Shown piece by piece: positions 36,048 through 50,900 of a stretch of DNA of 64,000 nucleotides. Under the pieces are notes generated by a model. The model made no database searches. It had not been told where the DNA came from and saw nothing but the letters and a program-made list of their open reading frames with translations. Position numbers and translations under genes: made by a program. Origin of the DNA: Seison nebaliae. Taxonomy: Eukaryota > Rotifera > Pararotatoria > Seisonacea > Seisonidae. Each line of letters opens with the position of its first letter. Position 1 is the first letter of the stretch. The DNA lies in the NCBI GenBank assembly GCA_023231475.1, contig JALJEE010002282.1:62001-126000 (forward strand), in the 5' to 3' direction.

Positions 36048-39000
36048 ATTTCTTCTTTTATCGTTAAACGGAAATATGCTTCTATCTCACATGTGGAAAT
36101 TAGTTGTTTGATGGAAAGGAGAAGTGATGATTAACACGATAAAAAGTTGGATTGATCTAGGCGGAAGATATGGATAATGGAAAAGTTTTCCTATATCATT
36201 CTATCTCAGGAATTTGGGAGGAGGAGAAGAAGAAGAAGAAAATTCTTATGAAATTTTCTTCTTTATGATGAATTGGATTGTGGCGAGTGAAGTGCACGAA
36301 ATAAATATGTGTGCACATTAAGTGCACGCATTCCACATTCATCAGATTGATTTGAACATTTTCCACTTAATCGCCACTCGAATATGAAGATGTCTCTCTT
36401 TCTCTCTCATACACATTCCATCGATTAACACAATTCCTCTCTTACATCATCTCTTACATATTTACTTCATTTCTGATTTTTTTCAATAATTATAACACTT
36501 CTCACTATCCATCTATCGTATCGTCACCACACGTCGAAAATTAGTTAGAATTCTTTATAGGACGTTCATTTTCGTTCAAGAAAATAAAAGAAAGTTCATT
36601 TTTCGAAATTTTTCTTCTACTTCAAAACCATAACTCATGACATAATAGGCTACACATTATCATTAGAAGAAATGTTTAATTAAAATTTGGAAGAAGAAAA
36701 AAATCTCATATTTCCTTATCATTCCACCTGAGAATGTTGTTCTCTTCAAACGGAAATACTGTCGTTCACTTTCGAGAGAGAGGTGATGTCTTCTGGCATA
36801 TTATGATTATCTAATCAGTGCTGAACAAGTGCAGATGGGATGCCGTCTGTCATTCGATTGTTGACGACACTTCTTCCCCACAATTGAGAACTATCAAAAG
36901 ATTGTTATGGTGATATAGAATTGGGGAGAAGATGTAGATGTGGAATCATATTTCAACAAAATGTATTTTTTCCATTTTGCTCACATTTTTTCCTTCATCA
37001 TCAACCGCTTTCCCCTTCCTAATCTCTCATATTTATTGGAATGAAATTCAATTTGTATTTCCTCATTCTTCCAAATTATAATTCTGGGAAATTTTTAAGG
37101 AAAAAATTTGAAATTGTATTCAGTGGAGCCGTTTAGCTCAAAAAGAAGAAATTCATTTCAGTTGTCGTCTCTGATGGAAGACTTTAGCAGTACGACGTTA
37201 CAATAGGGAAATGATGCAATGAACTATGAAATTAATAAATATTCAACTTCCAAAAAAATTACCACAATTCATTCTCGATATTGAGTGTGGTAGGACGACC
37301 TCCAATAATGAAGACGGAAGACAAAACTGAGCTATCGTCAATCCACCATTCCAGATGACTGTGAGCGGAAATTGAAATCGTGTGTATCCAACTGATGGAA
37401 GTACTTCTATTTAATATTCCCGACGACTTATATGTATTTTACTTATTACTTTTTCTGACGATAAATGATGATGGTTAGCGTAAAGAAGAGAAATTGCCAT
37501 TTTATTCCAAAAATGAATTTTTCTTTAGTGAAGGAAATTTTTCTCATGTCTTATTTCCACCACAACACTAATCGATTCTCTATATGAATATATGAAAAAG
37601 TTGATGTTTACTTGGAAATATCCGGTTGAATATTTCAAAAAAGGGAGAGAGAGAGAGAGAAATGATAAGGAGGAAACGATGTTAGAAAATCTTTTACAAA
37701 CAATTAGATATTGGTAGAAGATTCAAGGTGAAATCATCTTTTTCATGTTTCCTCCATTCATGCAATTTTTATTTTTTGATTTCTCTTAATCATGATATGG
37801 TGCGCATATGGCGTAGAAGTTTCAGTACTTTCTCCGGATTATTCGACATCAAAATATATTTCCATTCCTATCGAACAATCAATTTTTTGTTTCTTTTCCA
37901 TTTATCATTCTCGGAGAATTTGATATCGAATTATTTCAATTGATTAAATTTCAGATTTAGTCAAATGAATTTGATATATCATCTGACTTGTGTGAGGGAT
38001 GATGAGGGAGGATGTGGATTGTTAGTTCTATTCATCTGTATACAGATGTAATGGAGTGTGAAGTGATTTATTCGATCATTAATTAACTTTTTACGCTCAA
38101 CATCATCGTGGAAGGTTAATATTTGGTGTGATGGATGATCGCTGTGAACGAAAAAGAAAGAAGTTTGAGAAAGGTGCAATTCAATTGAGGTAATTGGTGA
38201 AGAGGAGAGTGAGGTGGTCAAATGTGTCAATTGTAACTACGACCATCTCCCGAAGAGAATTGTAAAATTCTTTTGTTTTAAGTTCAGATGGACATATGCT
38301 TACCTTCGCTACCATCGTTACTGGATTAGAGAGAAGATCTGCTTACCGTCCCTCACCTTCCTCCCCTCGATAATTACAAGTATCGGTAGACTGAATAAAG
38401 TTCTATTAAATCGATAGACGAATTGATGTTTTTTTTGTGCTTCACTACCGAATCTGAACAAAAGAGAAAGCTCGTGAAATTGATTGAAATAATTATTAGA
38501 AATGTTCAGTTCTACTTTTTTCACTCATTCACTGACAACATTCACTGTGAATCATCTCCCCGTTCTCACCTGATACAGATGTTTATTTTCCATATAATTC
38601 CGTTTAGTAGTGTTTAGAGTAAATGAAATATTCATGGGAATTATCTTCAGATTCTTCGATTAGTCTCCTCCATTTATCTTCTGTTTTCATTTCGTCTTTG
38701 TTAATTGAACGATTATGTTAGTTTAAGTTAAATGGAAATGATTTACTTGTCAAATCATCGAAAGATTTCATCCTTTCACTCTCCTTATCAACAGAACGAT
38801 GGAAGCAGTCCTCATGTTTCCTTTGTTTGATGATGGGAATGTTCAGGTCGTTTCAGGGACATCATCTGATGGAAATGTGGAATGCTTCGTCTCTTTCGAC
38901 GACGATTCATGAATCGATTGTAGGATAATCCTGTTAATATTTAAAGTTCTCTCATCAAAATACTTATTGTTCTCTCGGATGGGGAAGGTGATTGATGCTA

Positions 39001-42000
39001 AATATTCCCTCAACTATCCCCGCTTCCTTTTGGCAATTATTGCATTCGCTTTAATTGTTTCCTTCCATCCATCTCCTTCCTAAGGGCCATATCCACATCG
39101 TCGAACAAAAGAGAAGAATACATCTGTTTTTCTTTCGTCCTCTCATTTGCATATTGATGAATAATGGAAATGGAGAATTCCATCGTCGTCGTCGGTCAAA
39201 ATCTTATAAAATTTTTCTAATTAATCGCTCTAACTAGTCTAGTGTTAGCCGTTCGGCATAAGTACCAATTTCTTCTACTACTACTACTATTACTACTTAC
39301 TTATCGTTAATTAGATTAGACCATAAAATTGAGCGGCTACTTTTGAAGTAAATAGAAAGAGGATTTTATTTTTAGATAAAACTATTAAAAATCAGTCAAT
39401 TCCGTTCCAGTTATCAAGTTCGATAAGAATAGGGAATTATCTGAATTTGTCACCAGATGGTTTCCTTGTTCGTTTATGTTTGTTTTGGACGAAGAAATTG
39501 AATAACAGAATGTTGATTTATGTCCTTCAATTCACAGCATTTGTGGCTTTAACCTCATCCCGACAGCAATGGGGAAAAAGGAAGGAAGAATAGAAGAATT
39601 GAATAGGAACAATACTCCCAGTGTGGCAGTCCCCTCCCATTTAGCGTGATGTACAAAAAGAATAAATAGTGAAAAGACTCAAAATTATTATTATGTCATT
39701 CCCTACTCGATTTTACGAGTATTCATCATCCGTCTTTATTCGAACACATTCTCCTACGTTCATTTCATTGTTCATTCTATTAACATTTCCTGAACTTTCT
39801 TTATTATCTACGATAAGAAATTTCCTTTATATTTCACATAAATCGAAGATTCATTTCATCGATTTGATTTCGAATAAGTAACTTGATCATTTCATATTTC
39901 GGTGACGACTGGGAGTGGATGTCAACTGATTTCTTCGTGCTAACTCCATAATTGAAGTGCTCCAAGTTATTTTTCTACTTTTCAAGAACTTTATGAAAGA
40001 GGTAAAAAGTTCCAACACTCCATCTGATTAGATTGGAATTGTGGATGTAGGTTCCTTGGAAGAATCCACTTAAACAGTTTTCATCATCATATCCTTTCTA
40101 TTTTTCGGATTGGCAACTAATGACTTTTCAAGTAATGAAAAACGAGAAGAAAAGGAAAACCTTCATGACACTTCATTTCTCACCTTCAACTAGTTCGAAT
40201 TAGTTGCCTACCTCTTCAAAAACTAATACCACAATTAGTTCTATCTCTAATAATTGGTTATACCATTAATCCTTAAATTACTTTGCTCAACAACTTTCTC
40301 TCCCCTCAACTTATCCTTTTTATTAAAAAATTCCATTTTTTTTTATTCAATTATTCGATTGTCATTTTATTCGAACAATAAACTCCATCGAACTAGATAG
40401 ATGGTGTTCGTGGTTCGAAGTTCATCTAATCTCGATAATAACGATGTAAGTTGATAATGGGATCATAAGACCAGGCGATTAATGATTATCGTGACAACCT
40501 TCGCGAACAGCAATTGAGAAAATGGACAGGAATTTTAAAGGAGCTCGATGGATTATAGTTGTTCGGCATCCAACAAGAACAAGTTGAAGAATGAAAGGAA
40601 TTGAGGCTAAGCTACATCTAAGCTAAGAGGATTGTGTCGTGGATCTCTCAAGTGAATGTGGGAAGGAATGGAGAAAGAAATTCGAAAGTGATTTTGTAAA
40701 ATAATTAGAAATATTCACAATAAGTCGCTCTCGTTCTCGATTTAGTGAGTGGATAGAAGAAGAATGTCGTTCCTTTTCTTCTCGATTATTCTTCATTACG
40801 TTGTCACTTTCATAGTGAAGGGAAAGGAAAAAAAATGACTAACATCATTTCTATATTTACATATCGGGACGACATAATACTAATGAGGGAAATGCAATAA
40901 TGATGGAAGAAAAAACAACAACTATTATTACATATGAAAAGGAAGATGTAATTTTAAGATATTGTTAAGAAATGTGACACCTGTAATTCCATCAAATGCA
41001 CAGCACATATCTGTTAATGATGAATCTCCTCCTGAATAAGGGACGACCTTGCCGCTTTATCCAATTCCATTCCATTTCCATCAATATGGAAACGACACTT
41101 AACATCATCAGGTTATTGACGGAGAATATTAGAAAGAAAATCGAACAATTGAAGGACAATCATTTGTGAAAGAATAGTACGTTGACACTACGGATAATGC
41201 CACTATTAGTATTAGCATTCGGCCATGATGATAATTTTAATGGTGAAGTCAATGGAAATTTTAACGATTCCTCTCCCATGGATTTCTTTCATTTTTTCTT
41301 CTTCTGTTTCTGAATTGGAATTTAAGTCAACCACTGAATATGCTCCTCACAATCATCTGCTATTCTTGAACATAATTTCAAAATGATGATTATGATGATA
41401 ATTATCCGTTTCTATTGATTATTTTCCTTCACTACTTTTTCATCGTTCCGCTACCGAATTCCATCGAACGAGAGATATTGCGAGAAGAATGTAAAGAATT
41501 TTAATTAGAAATTTTTAATTTTATTGACTCCAACTAATTAGGTGGCTGGGAAAAGCATTTGAAGAATGTAACAGATTCAAGTTCACTTAATTAAATACAA
41601 ACATTTCCTTTTTACTAATTATGGAGGTATAAGAAAGTTTTTCCATTTTAATTCGAGAGAAATTAATCTTGTGGATCACTAGAAATTCCATTCGTCGGAC
41701 GGTTTGTTGTGGTGAAAGTGAAAGTATTCCATAAAGAAATTCCATCCGTATTTCGATCGAATTCGATAAAAAATTTTCATCTTCAGCATTTCAATTGAGT
41801 TTGATAAATTAATGTAATATGTTAACAGGATCAGTGCATGTTCGCCCCCTTTTTTTCTAGTCAGTGTTACGACTTCCGTATTCCTTCCTACATTCCTAGA
41901 GGTCCCTCTCATTACGACAGATCATTAAATTGCCATTTTCTTCTATTTTTCTTATTGACAATTTTCTCATATAATTTCCCACATCGTCATTCCCTATACC

Positions 42001-45000
42001 ATTAGGGTGGTACGGTAGATCTCCATCTCGATGCAACTTCCATTTTAACGAAGGTATGTAGAAGTCGAGTAAAGTTTCTGAAGAGAAACAGAAAGAAAAA
42101 CTTTTGTCAGAATGATCGTTGACGAATTGGACATCACAGATTATTATTATTCCATTTATAATTTGAAACCAATTCCATTTTAAGGAATTAGAATCAAATT
42201 ACGTCGACGTAATATTTAATAATTTCCATAGTAATGATAATCTGCCCAATTTCTTTCACTTCTTTCCAGTTCGTTGATAAGTTAATCTCGATTTTCATTT
42301 CATTCGCTCACAAATGATTCACATCTCAATCTATGTGACACTCAATTCTCATCATAATTACCACGCTAAACCTACATAAACACGAAGGAAATTGTTAAGC
42401 TTATGTGTTTTCTTGGATTAATCGTCCTTCGAACTTCGGACCATTAGAAATTGGAAAATTTGTATTTCCAGTTTTTTTTTCTTTTACAATTTTCTTCATT
42501 TTATTTTTCATCATATTTTGATTAGTTTATTATTTCCAAATGGTTAATTAGTATTTATAATCACGTATTTACGTGTTGGGAGAAATGGTGAATGAAGTGC
42601 AATCGAATCATCTGAGAAATATATGAACAGATTGAATTGAGCGTTATTTACCGAAAGGATTTCCTTCAGCAATCTTTTCCTTTTTGCACTTCTACTGCCT
42701 CCGGGAGATGAAGATGAGACGAAACGATTCACGAATAATTGATCATTGTGATCGACAATCGAGAATTGATCTAATGGGAGAAAGAAGTTTTTTTATTGAA
42801 TTCCTAATATTTGTGTAAATGATTATTACTATTTGGTCACTTATTTATTTCTTTCTCTCCTCCAACATCCATCATCATTTCTTCATCGATTCAATAATAT
42901 TATTGGAGAGAAATGTTCAGGATCTCATTGTATTCGAATGTTTGTCGTATTTTATTCCATTTCATCTTTATTTTCTTTTCTTTCTCCAAATCGGTCGATC
43001 AACGTTTCCGCTTTCCTCACGACCAGAATGTGAAGAAAAGAAGCGGAGTTCATTTAAAAATGACTTTTCTCCTCGAGGAATCGTTCCACTCGTCCACTGA
43101 ATGGCGGATGCTCACCTCAGCTAAATATTTTTCTTGTACATTCTCATATCATTCTTTGGAGAAACAAGAAAGTTCGTATTTCCCGTTTGGTTTCATCCAT
43201 TCTTCCTTCCCACTGTGCTCTTTCGTATGTACAACCGAAGAGAAAATGGAAATTAATTTCTTCCATTCTCATTCATTCCGAAAGAAATGTTTGTGAAAAA
43301 AAATTCGTTGAAGAAAAAATTGTCATTCCAAAAATTACTAAACGAATTTTTATGACATAAAATTATTTAACGACAATCAATTTGATGACCCATTCCATCA
43401 CTCAATTTCATCATCATCATCAGTACCAGTCGTCAAACAACATACAATTGTCGAATTGTGTTGGATGAATAATCGAACATTGTTCAACGGAACAGTCTTA
43501 TGGTGTCGTTAAACTCCCATTTCCGAATGGTTTCCGTTCTTGACCGCCTCGTCGAATTGTCATGAAAAACTAATTATTTCATTTGTCTCCTCAATCACAT
43601 AACTGTCGCTACATCGATTTCATTGAACAAATTCATAATATTCCTTTCGTTCCATTAATCGATCTTCAAAGATTTCAACGATTTTCAGATAAACAAAAAT
43701 TTCTTTATAAGACTTCAGTAGATGTGAGAAATTTAGCGAAAATCTCAAACAATCAATCGAGATTAATGATTGTGACTAAATGATTGAATAATAGATATAA
43801 CGAACCGAAAAGTGATATTTACGATTCAACACCTTACACCTTTCCTGTTTCCATTTTTCCTCTTAGTTTCCACATGGTGTGATCGTTTTTGGAATGTGTG
43901 AAGCGACAATAGATTCTTTCAAATTTATATAGTTCTTCTTGCCTATTGTGATGGACATTGGTCATCTTTCTTTTTTTTTCTTCTTCTCAATTCATTTCAC
44001 ACACTCACCAAATTCCAATTGTCATTTTCACGAATTTCATAATTAATGAACGTGCAAAATAGGAAGAATAAACTTCATCATATTTTACCGGAAGTTCACT
44101 CGTTTCCATTTAGTCTTAAGTCCTTTGTTCAATAGTGCGGTGGTTGTTTGATAGTGAGATTGGAGGGGAGGAAGAAACAATTCTTAATTTCCGTTACCCA
44201 TCATTCTTTCTGAAGATATATGATAATCTTTCTTTTTATCGTTTCCTTTCTCAATTATCGTTCTTATATCAAGTCGAGAAATTTTTCGAGAAATTCTCAT
44301 CTGTGACATCGATTTAGATTGAGGTTTATTCGCAACTGTAATATCTGTATATTATTCATAAGAAAGAAAAATATAAAAATCAATCTCATTTTTCTTTCTG
44401 TTTCAATAACGAGTCTAGTCGGAGAGGTTGAGTGCGTCTAAGGAGGAGAATATGAAAATCGGAGTCCGAACTAATGCAAATATGAAAGAATGTGATTTCC
44501 GTTCACTGTTGGTCCCCACGTTCATATGATGACCACTTACAAACAATTCTTACTTTTCCTTTCTTATTTACATTATTTGACTACGAAATTATGTTGAGAT
44601 ACTTCACTTACCAACTTATCAATTGTTTTCTCTCAACCATTTTCTGAAGATTTCTCTTTCATTATTATCGATTACATTGTATCATCAATCAAAATAATAA
44701 CGATTTTTATTTTAATCATTCACTCAATTTTAGGTTAGATTAATATATCAATTTTTCTTCATTATTAATTACAATTTTTTGTCCATATTCTAATTAAGAT
44801 TTTTTTGTTTTTATAATTCGTTTCTTCTTCTTTCAAGTTCAGACGAGAATCAAAAGATTCCGTTCAATGGAATGGACTGATTAGAATTGCATTAATTTTA
44901 ATGAAATTCATTGCTGGAAATAAATATTCAAGATATTTCTTTCATGTGGGTAAATGTTCAATGGAGTGAAAGATTATTGAAGTTTTTTCCTTCTTTTCGA

Positions 45001-47968
45001 AGAAGAAAATAGAAATTCCTTCATTTAAAATTAACGACGGCGGTCCAGAAAGTTTGCACATAAAAACAGTAGACGTAAATGAAGATTAGATTTAAGTGAA
45101 TGAATTAGGGGATATCGAATTTTACTATTATTTTCTCTTAAACAATTTTTATGGCTCATCGACACATAAGCTCATCATCGACCCCGACATCGATTTAAGT
45201 GAGAAGTTTTTTTGTGGTAGCCGCATATCAATCATCCTGATTTGCTTCTGTCTCTCAAACGTGCACTTTCTCTTCAACACGTCCTAATCGGAGGATGGAG
45301 TTCCATGTGAATGTGGGAGAGATGATATATTAGCGATGGTGTACATAAGAATTGGTGTGGAAATTATGATTATCAAAGTAGAGGATGAATTCGCTTTCTT
45401 CAAAAAGTCATTATTGCCCTTTTATTTACAGGTCGACCATCTTCACTTGGAGTTCATTTGCATTTGTAGAATCAACAAGAAAATTATGAAGAAAATGACC
45501 ATCGATAAAGAGAGCATACTATACAGTCCCCATGTACATTTGCATATAGATTATTATTGTTAGAACTTTCTAAGACTAACTACTTCAATCATCACAAACT
45601 TCAAATGATGGTTTGTTTCGTCTTCTTTCATTCAACAAATCGAGATAACCATCGAACAGAATCAGTTCATTTCAATGTTTTGTTCATGAGATTTCATCAA
45701 TACTCCCTTATCTTCTCGTGTGGTATTGTTGTTGTGGGTGGGATGTGTGTGTATGGGTGTGTGGATAGTGGTCAATGGAAAGGATTTAGTGATAGGAACG
45801 ATAAGTTTTCGATTTGACCGATGAGTGAAGTGTCAAGATTTTTATCTTTTTCTTCTTCTTCTTCATTATTCGAACGAGATGAGAGTACTGCAGGCGATAA
45901 TTGGAGTGAAAGTTCCATCGACATTATCTGTAAGATCTCTTATTCAAATGATGACGATGGTGATGATTGAATTGATAATGAACATGTTGTTCTTCGTTTT
46001 ATTATTATAATGATTTTTCTCATCAAAAGATGAATAGATTTGCTTAAGAGAATTATGCATGAATTAATGGATAATAATGAAGAATGAAGAGAATTATCAT
46101 TTCATTGTTTCATTATCATTTGGATGGTATTCGTGCATTATCAAAACTTCGTCCAAACTCCTTTTCTTCATAATCATTCGAGTTGTTATAAAGAAAGAAA
46201 TTGAATATGCTTATTTATTAACAGCTAATAAATCTGATTAATATTTCTTCTTAATGTTCTTTTCTTATTTAATGTTGTCCCTCCTTAGTATCTTAATATA
46301 ATTGGAAACAATCGGCCACAATTCACTGGTCGATCATCGTCGCACTAACTAACTTGTTCTCCGAGTTTACTTATCTCACTATTACTGCTTCGTCGTCTTA
46401 TATATGAATGAATAAACAATTGAATAGTAATGACGGTGTTATAATAATGTCTTCGGAGATGCATGCCGCCCCACCATTAAGTGTGCCTACAATGTGCACA
46501 GAATGGACAGCGGTCAAGAAGATTGCTTATTTCTTTTTCTCATTTTTTATTCATTACTCTCCTCTCTCACATTCAATTTGCTTCAATCTCCTATAGATAT
46601 TGATAGAAAATCGAAATTCTATTAATTCTCCTTTTCTTTAATCGAATGGCAATAATGCAACTTCTCTTTCGTCACCAACATCATTCCATCACGATCGCAA
46701 TCATTCTATTATGGTGCAAATTCAATCTCCCTCAAATTCACATCCATCGATGCGAAGTATCAACACACGTAGAATATTAATTAGTTGGAGATGCGAACTA
46801 TTTTTTATTCATTCCATTCTATCACTACAACATTTTTCTTCCACAAAACTTCTTTCCATCCAAATTCCATTTTTTCCAATCCAATCTTCTCAACTCGAAT
46901 TGGAATGACGACTATTATTATAATATTTTCTCCAAAATGAGTTCGATACCATAAAAAGAATGTTTATTCGTCGAACATAATCTTCTTCCTTATCTACTTC
47001 GTCCTTGTCGTTCTGATTAGAATCGATGCTCAACTATCGATTATAAACACAATGTCTAAGATAATTGAAGAAAGCGCAAAAGTTATTTCCATTCAATTTC
47101 AACCATTTCATCTTCAAAGAGACATATCGTTTATCATCATATCAATCCCGTTATCATGTCATGTTAAAGTTCATCAAACATTCCATAGAATTAGATGAGA
47201 AAACGGAAAAAATGATCTGCTGCATTTATGATTGCTCATAACAGATTTTCCATTTGGAGAAGTTGGAGAGAATGTGTATTGAATTTCAATTTCTGACGTA
47301 AAAAATGGTCGTTGATTGGGAGGTTGGTTGAATGAGGAAATGAATCGAACATTTCTTAATTTATTCTCATCAAACTCTTGTTAGGAGCAGGTGATAGCAG
47401 TGTCCTGTGGTGCTCATATTATACCTGTATTCTTGCTCTCCACTCTTCATTCATTATTCGTCTCAATTGACTAGTTATTCTTTTCCATCATCATCACCAT
47501 CACCATCATTATTATCATCATCATGATTATCGTTAGTAGTAGTGAGCAGATGGAAATAAATAAACAAATAAATTTAATGTGGAAGAAGAAGAAACAAAAG
47601 GAAAAGAAAATTATGATATAAAATTACTGACTGACATCGTTATTGGATAGTAGGTGCGCTTGTTTAATGTTACGCTGTGTGGTCATTCCTCATTCGGTGC
47701 AGAGAATATTCATCTTTCCAATTCATTAACAGACCGTGTTTGTTCACGTATTTACTTTTCAGAATAAACAGACAACCAAATTCCGGTTGCGGTCGTACAG
47801 AGAATTGATTGAGAAAACTTCTTGGAAAATATTTTGTTCGACAACTTTCCTTTGTTTTGTTTCTCTCAACTCATTTCTTTTTCTCGTTCTAAATATCCTC
47901 TCAATTCTACTAATTTACTTATGAACATAATTAAGAAATATAATTATTTTAAAATTTTGTTTTATCAG
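36048..47968. other. Gene desert of about 11.9 kb upstream of the protocadherin-like gene
   Basis: No coding exon, RNA gene or transposon could be supported in this stretch. Many small open frames (for example 42819-43300 and 45336-45817) are T/C-rich, lack family features and overlap in several frames. Simple repeats occur at about 37644-37660 (GA), 39273-39300 (CTA/ACT) and 47487-47525 (CAT). In a genome this compact, such a gap next to a neural-type adhesion gene suggests distal enhancers, long 5' introns or unseen non-coding RNAs. Confidence 0.5.
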
Positions 47969-50900
47969 ATGAATTTAATTTTTTGGAATTTGCTCATTCT
48001 AATACAACTTCTCCATATCAATGCTAAATTGTCGATGTTGGATTTGAAAACGATTAGAGTGGAGGAGAACATTGAAATTGGAAGGGAAGTGGCGAATTTG
48101 AATGGAATTCTAAGGAAACTTTATCCGAATATCGACGAGAAATTACATTTCACTTCATCACCATCTTCAACATTTTTAGTCGATCGTTACGATGGAAGAA
48201 TCGTAGTGATGAGGAGGGTTGATCGAGAGTCGATTTGTCCTGAATTGAAACCAAATGTTCAATGTAAAATTTTGATGGATGTGACAATGATCGGTGAAAG
48301 AAATCCTGCATCGATGTACATTGGAAAACTGACCATTATCATTTTGGATCAGAATGACAATGTTCCGATGTTCGAGAAGCCGACGATGTTCATCGAATTG
48401 TCGGAGAATGCTGAGCCTCATCATTTAGTTTCATTAATTGATCAAGCCATCGATATCGATAGTAATGGTCACGAACTGATTTATTCACTTCATTATAACG
48501 ATAATTCATCGTCATTAAATAGTCGATCACAACATCAACAACAACAACAACATCATCATCCGTTCGTTCTTTATCATGCTCAATATTTAGGTAGAGATCA
48601 TCATCCGTCATCAAACGAATGGAAATGGGATGAGAATTATATGTTGATTACTGGTGTCGATTTGAATGAGAATGATGATTCGTTGAAATTATTTCTTATT
48701 TCACCCATCGATTATGAGAAGAAAGCATTTTATGATTTGAAAATTCGTGTATTCGATGGGAAACATTCGAATGAACTCTCCGTCTTTATTCGACTAATTA
48801 ACGAGAATGACAATAAACCGAAATTCAAAAAATCTTCTTATCGGTTCCTCTTATCGGAAGTTGAGAGACCGAATATCGCCATAGGTAAAATTGAAGGGAT
48901 CGATGCAGATGTGGAGGCTGAAGAACGACAATTAATCGAGACAACTCGACATCGATTCTCTCCGGAAATGTTTATGAATAAATTGAAATACAGTTTAATT
49001 TCGGTTCGTGGGAAATTTTATAAAAATAACGAAATTTATTCCGTTCCGAAAATTGTGGGAAATAACAATAATTCTATATCGAATGAAGTGGCTATCGTGG
49101 GATTAAGAAGGAGACAAAGACATCGTTCTCTATCATCAATTTTCCATCTCAATCCAACAACCGGATTATTATCATTAAAAGAATCGATCGATCGTGAAAT
49201 TGATGGAGATGAGATTCAGTTAAAAATCAATGTTTTCGATGGTCTCTATCATGCTTATACCATTTGTACGATAGTGATAGTTGATGAGAATGATAATTCT
49301 CCAAAATTTCAAATATTAACACAAATCGAACAATCGACATCGGATCAATCGAAACGAGATAATAATGAAGATAATCAATTAACTATTCCAATTAATGTTA
49401 ATGAATTGGCACCTCATGGAACATTTCTGACACGATTCCATTTGACTGATGAGGATAGTGAGGAGAGAGGTCAAACGATTTGTTGCGATATCGAATCTGA
49501 TGTTCCCAATATCGTTCAATTGAGAATGTTACCAGATGCATCGATCGCTCTTATTACGAATTTGTCACCATTACCAATTCGTATGAATTCCACATACGAT
49601 AAACAGAAACGATCAACTTCGCTTACAAACGATTATTATTATTATGGACGAGATAATGAAGATGAGATGAAATCGAATGGCCCAAATGAAAACGAGGAAA
49701 TTTCTTTTGTTAATATCAGATTAACGGCGGAAGATAATGCACCAAAATCAACGAGAAAGAGAACGGTGCAAAAGTTTCGTCTTCGAATTAAAGACGAAAA
49801 TAATCATCGAGTTCAATTTAAGGGAGCTCAAGATCAATTTATATTTTACGTGCAAGAAACGAATGAGAAAAACGGTAACCGTTTGAAAAATGTGGAGAAT
49901 GCTCTCGGTAAATTGGAAGCGATCGATTTGAAAGATTTACCAGCAAATCGTCGTGTTGTTTATAAACTTTCATCAATTCTCTCTCAGAAAGATCGTCTTC
50001 CTTTATCATTCTCATTATTCCGAACATATTCATCGGAATGTTATGATTCATATTCGTCTACTTTCCTTCATGACCTTCAATCGAACAAATATTTCAATAA
50101 TTATTTCCTTACACCTCATCTCACTTTCAGTCATAAGAGAAATCTATTGATAATGAAGAGTGAAGTGGATCGTGAAGAGATGGTGAGTGATATAAAGAAA
50201 TTATTTCTCTTATATTTGAATACGATTGAATCGTTTCGAAATAGTCGAAAGAATAAGAATAAATTGGAATTATTGACGACTATTCTCGTCGAATCATTTT
50301 TTAAATCAAGTGAAATATCGAAACTTCTCAAATTGACATCTCAATCTGTCATTTTAGGAAAGACGAGTAATATTCGCTCGATCTTATTACCGAGAATTGT
50401 ATGGAAAGATCTCACTCCAACAATTCCCATACTCGTTCGTGCATTGGATAGTAAATCATTTATTATGGAAGCGGAAATTATCGTGAGAGTAGTAGTGACT
50501 GATATTAATGATGTGGCTCCGAAATTCTTAACAAATCAAACATTCTTCGAAGTCATTCCTGGTTATCAAGGTTATGTTGGTTCGATAAACGCGGTCGATA
50601 AAGATTCGGGAAATTTCCTTACGTACTATCTGGTGGATGTTGAACGAATTAATAATACGACGGAAACGGATGAAAGTCTTGTGAGATCACCAAGAAAGAA
50701 GAAGAAGAATTCACGTCGAACCATCAGAAAGACGATGGATATCGATGTGGTAGAAGGAAGCAAATCATCCGATGTGAAAAAGGAAAAAATTTTCCAATCC
50801 GATTATTTCGATTATTTTAGTGTGGTGGCCAACAACGGGCAAATATATACTACGTCCAGTCTCCTTTTAGGAAATGAAGAATTCCGTTTATCTATCGCCG

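Noticed and set aside
37127-37200. tRNA-like stretch containing GCCGTTTAGCTCA
   Set aside because: Resembles a D-arm box, but no matching acceptor stem or T-arm could be folded around it.
42819-43300. Several overlapping plus-strand reading frames in the gene desert
   Set aside because: Open in more than one frame, Phe/Ser-rich from T/C-rich DNA, with no domain, signal peptide logic or splice partners.
45336-46010. Adjacent plus-strand frames that might be exons
   Set aside because: No phase-consistent GT/AG joins and no recognisable protein family.
47487-47525. CAT-rich repeats suspected as a CRISPR-like or structured array
   Set aside because: A simple trinucleotide microsatellite with no spacers; no CRISPR array is present anywhere in the window.
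47822-47968. Extended N-terminus of the protocadherin frame
   Set aside because: It begins with a non-ATG codon. The ATG at 47969 directly opens a good signal peptide and is preceded by a CAG splice-acceptor-like sequence.
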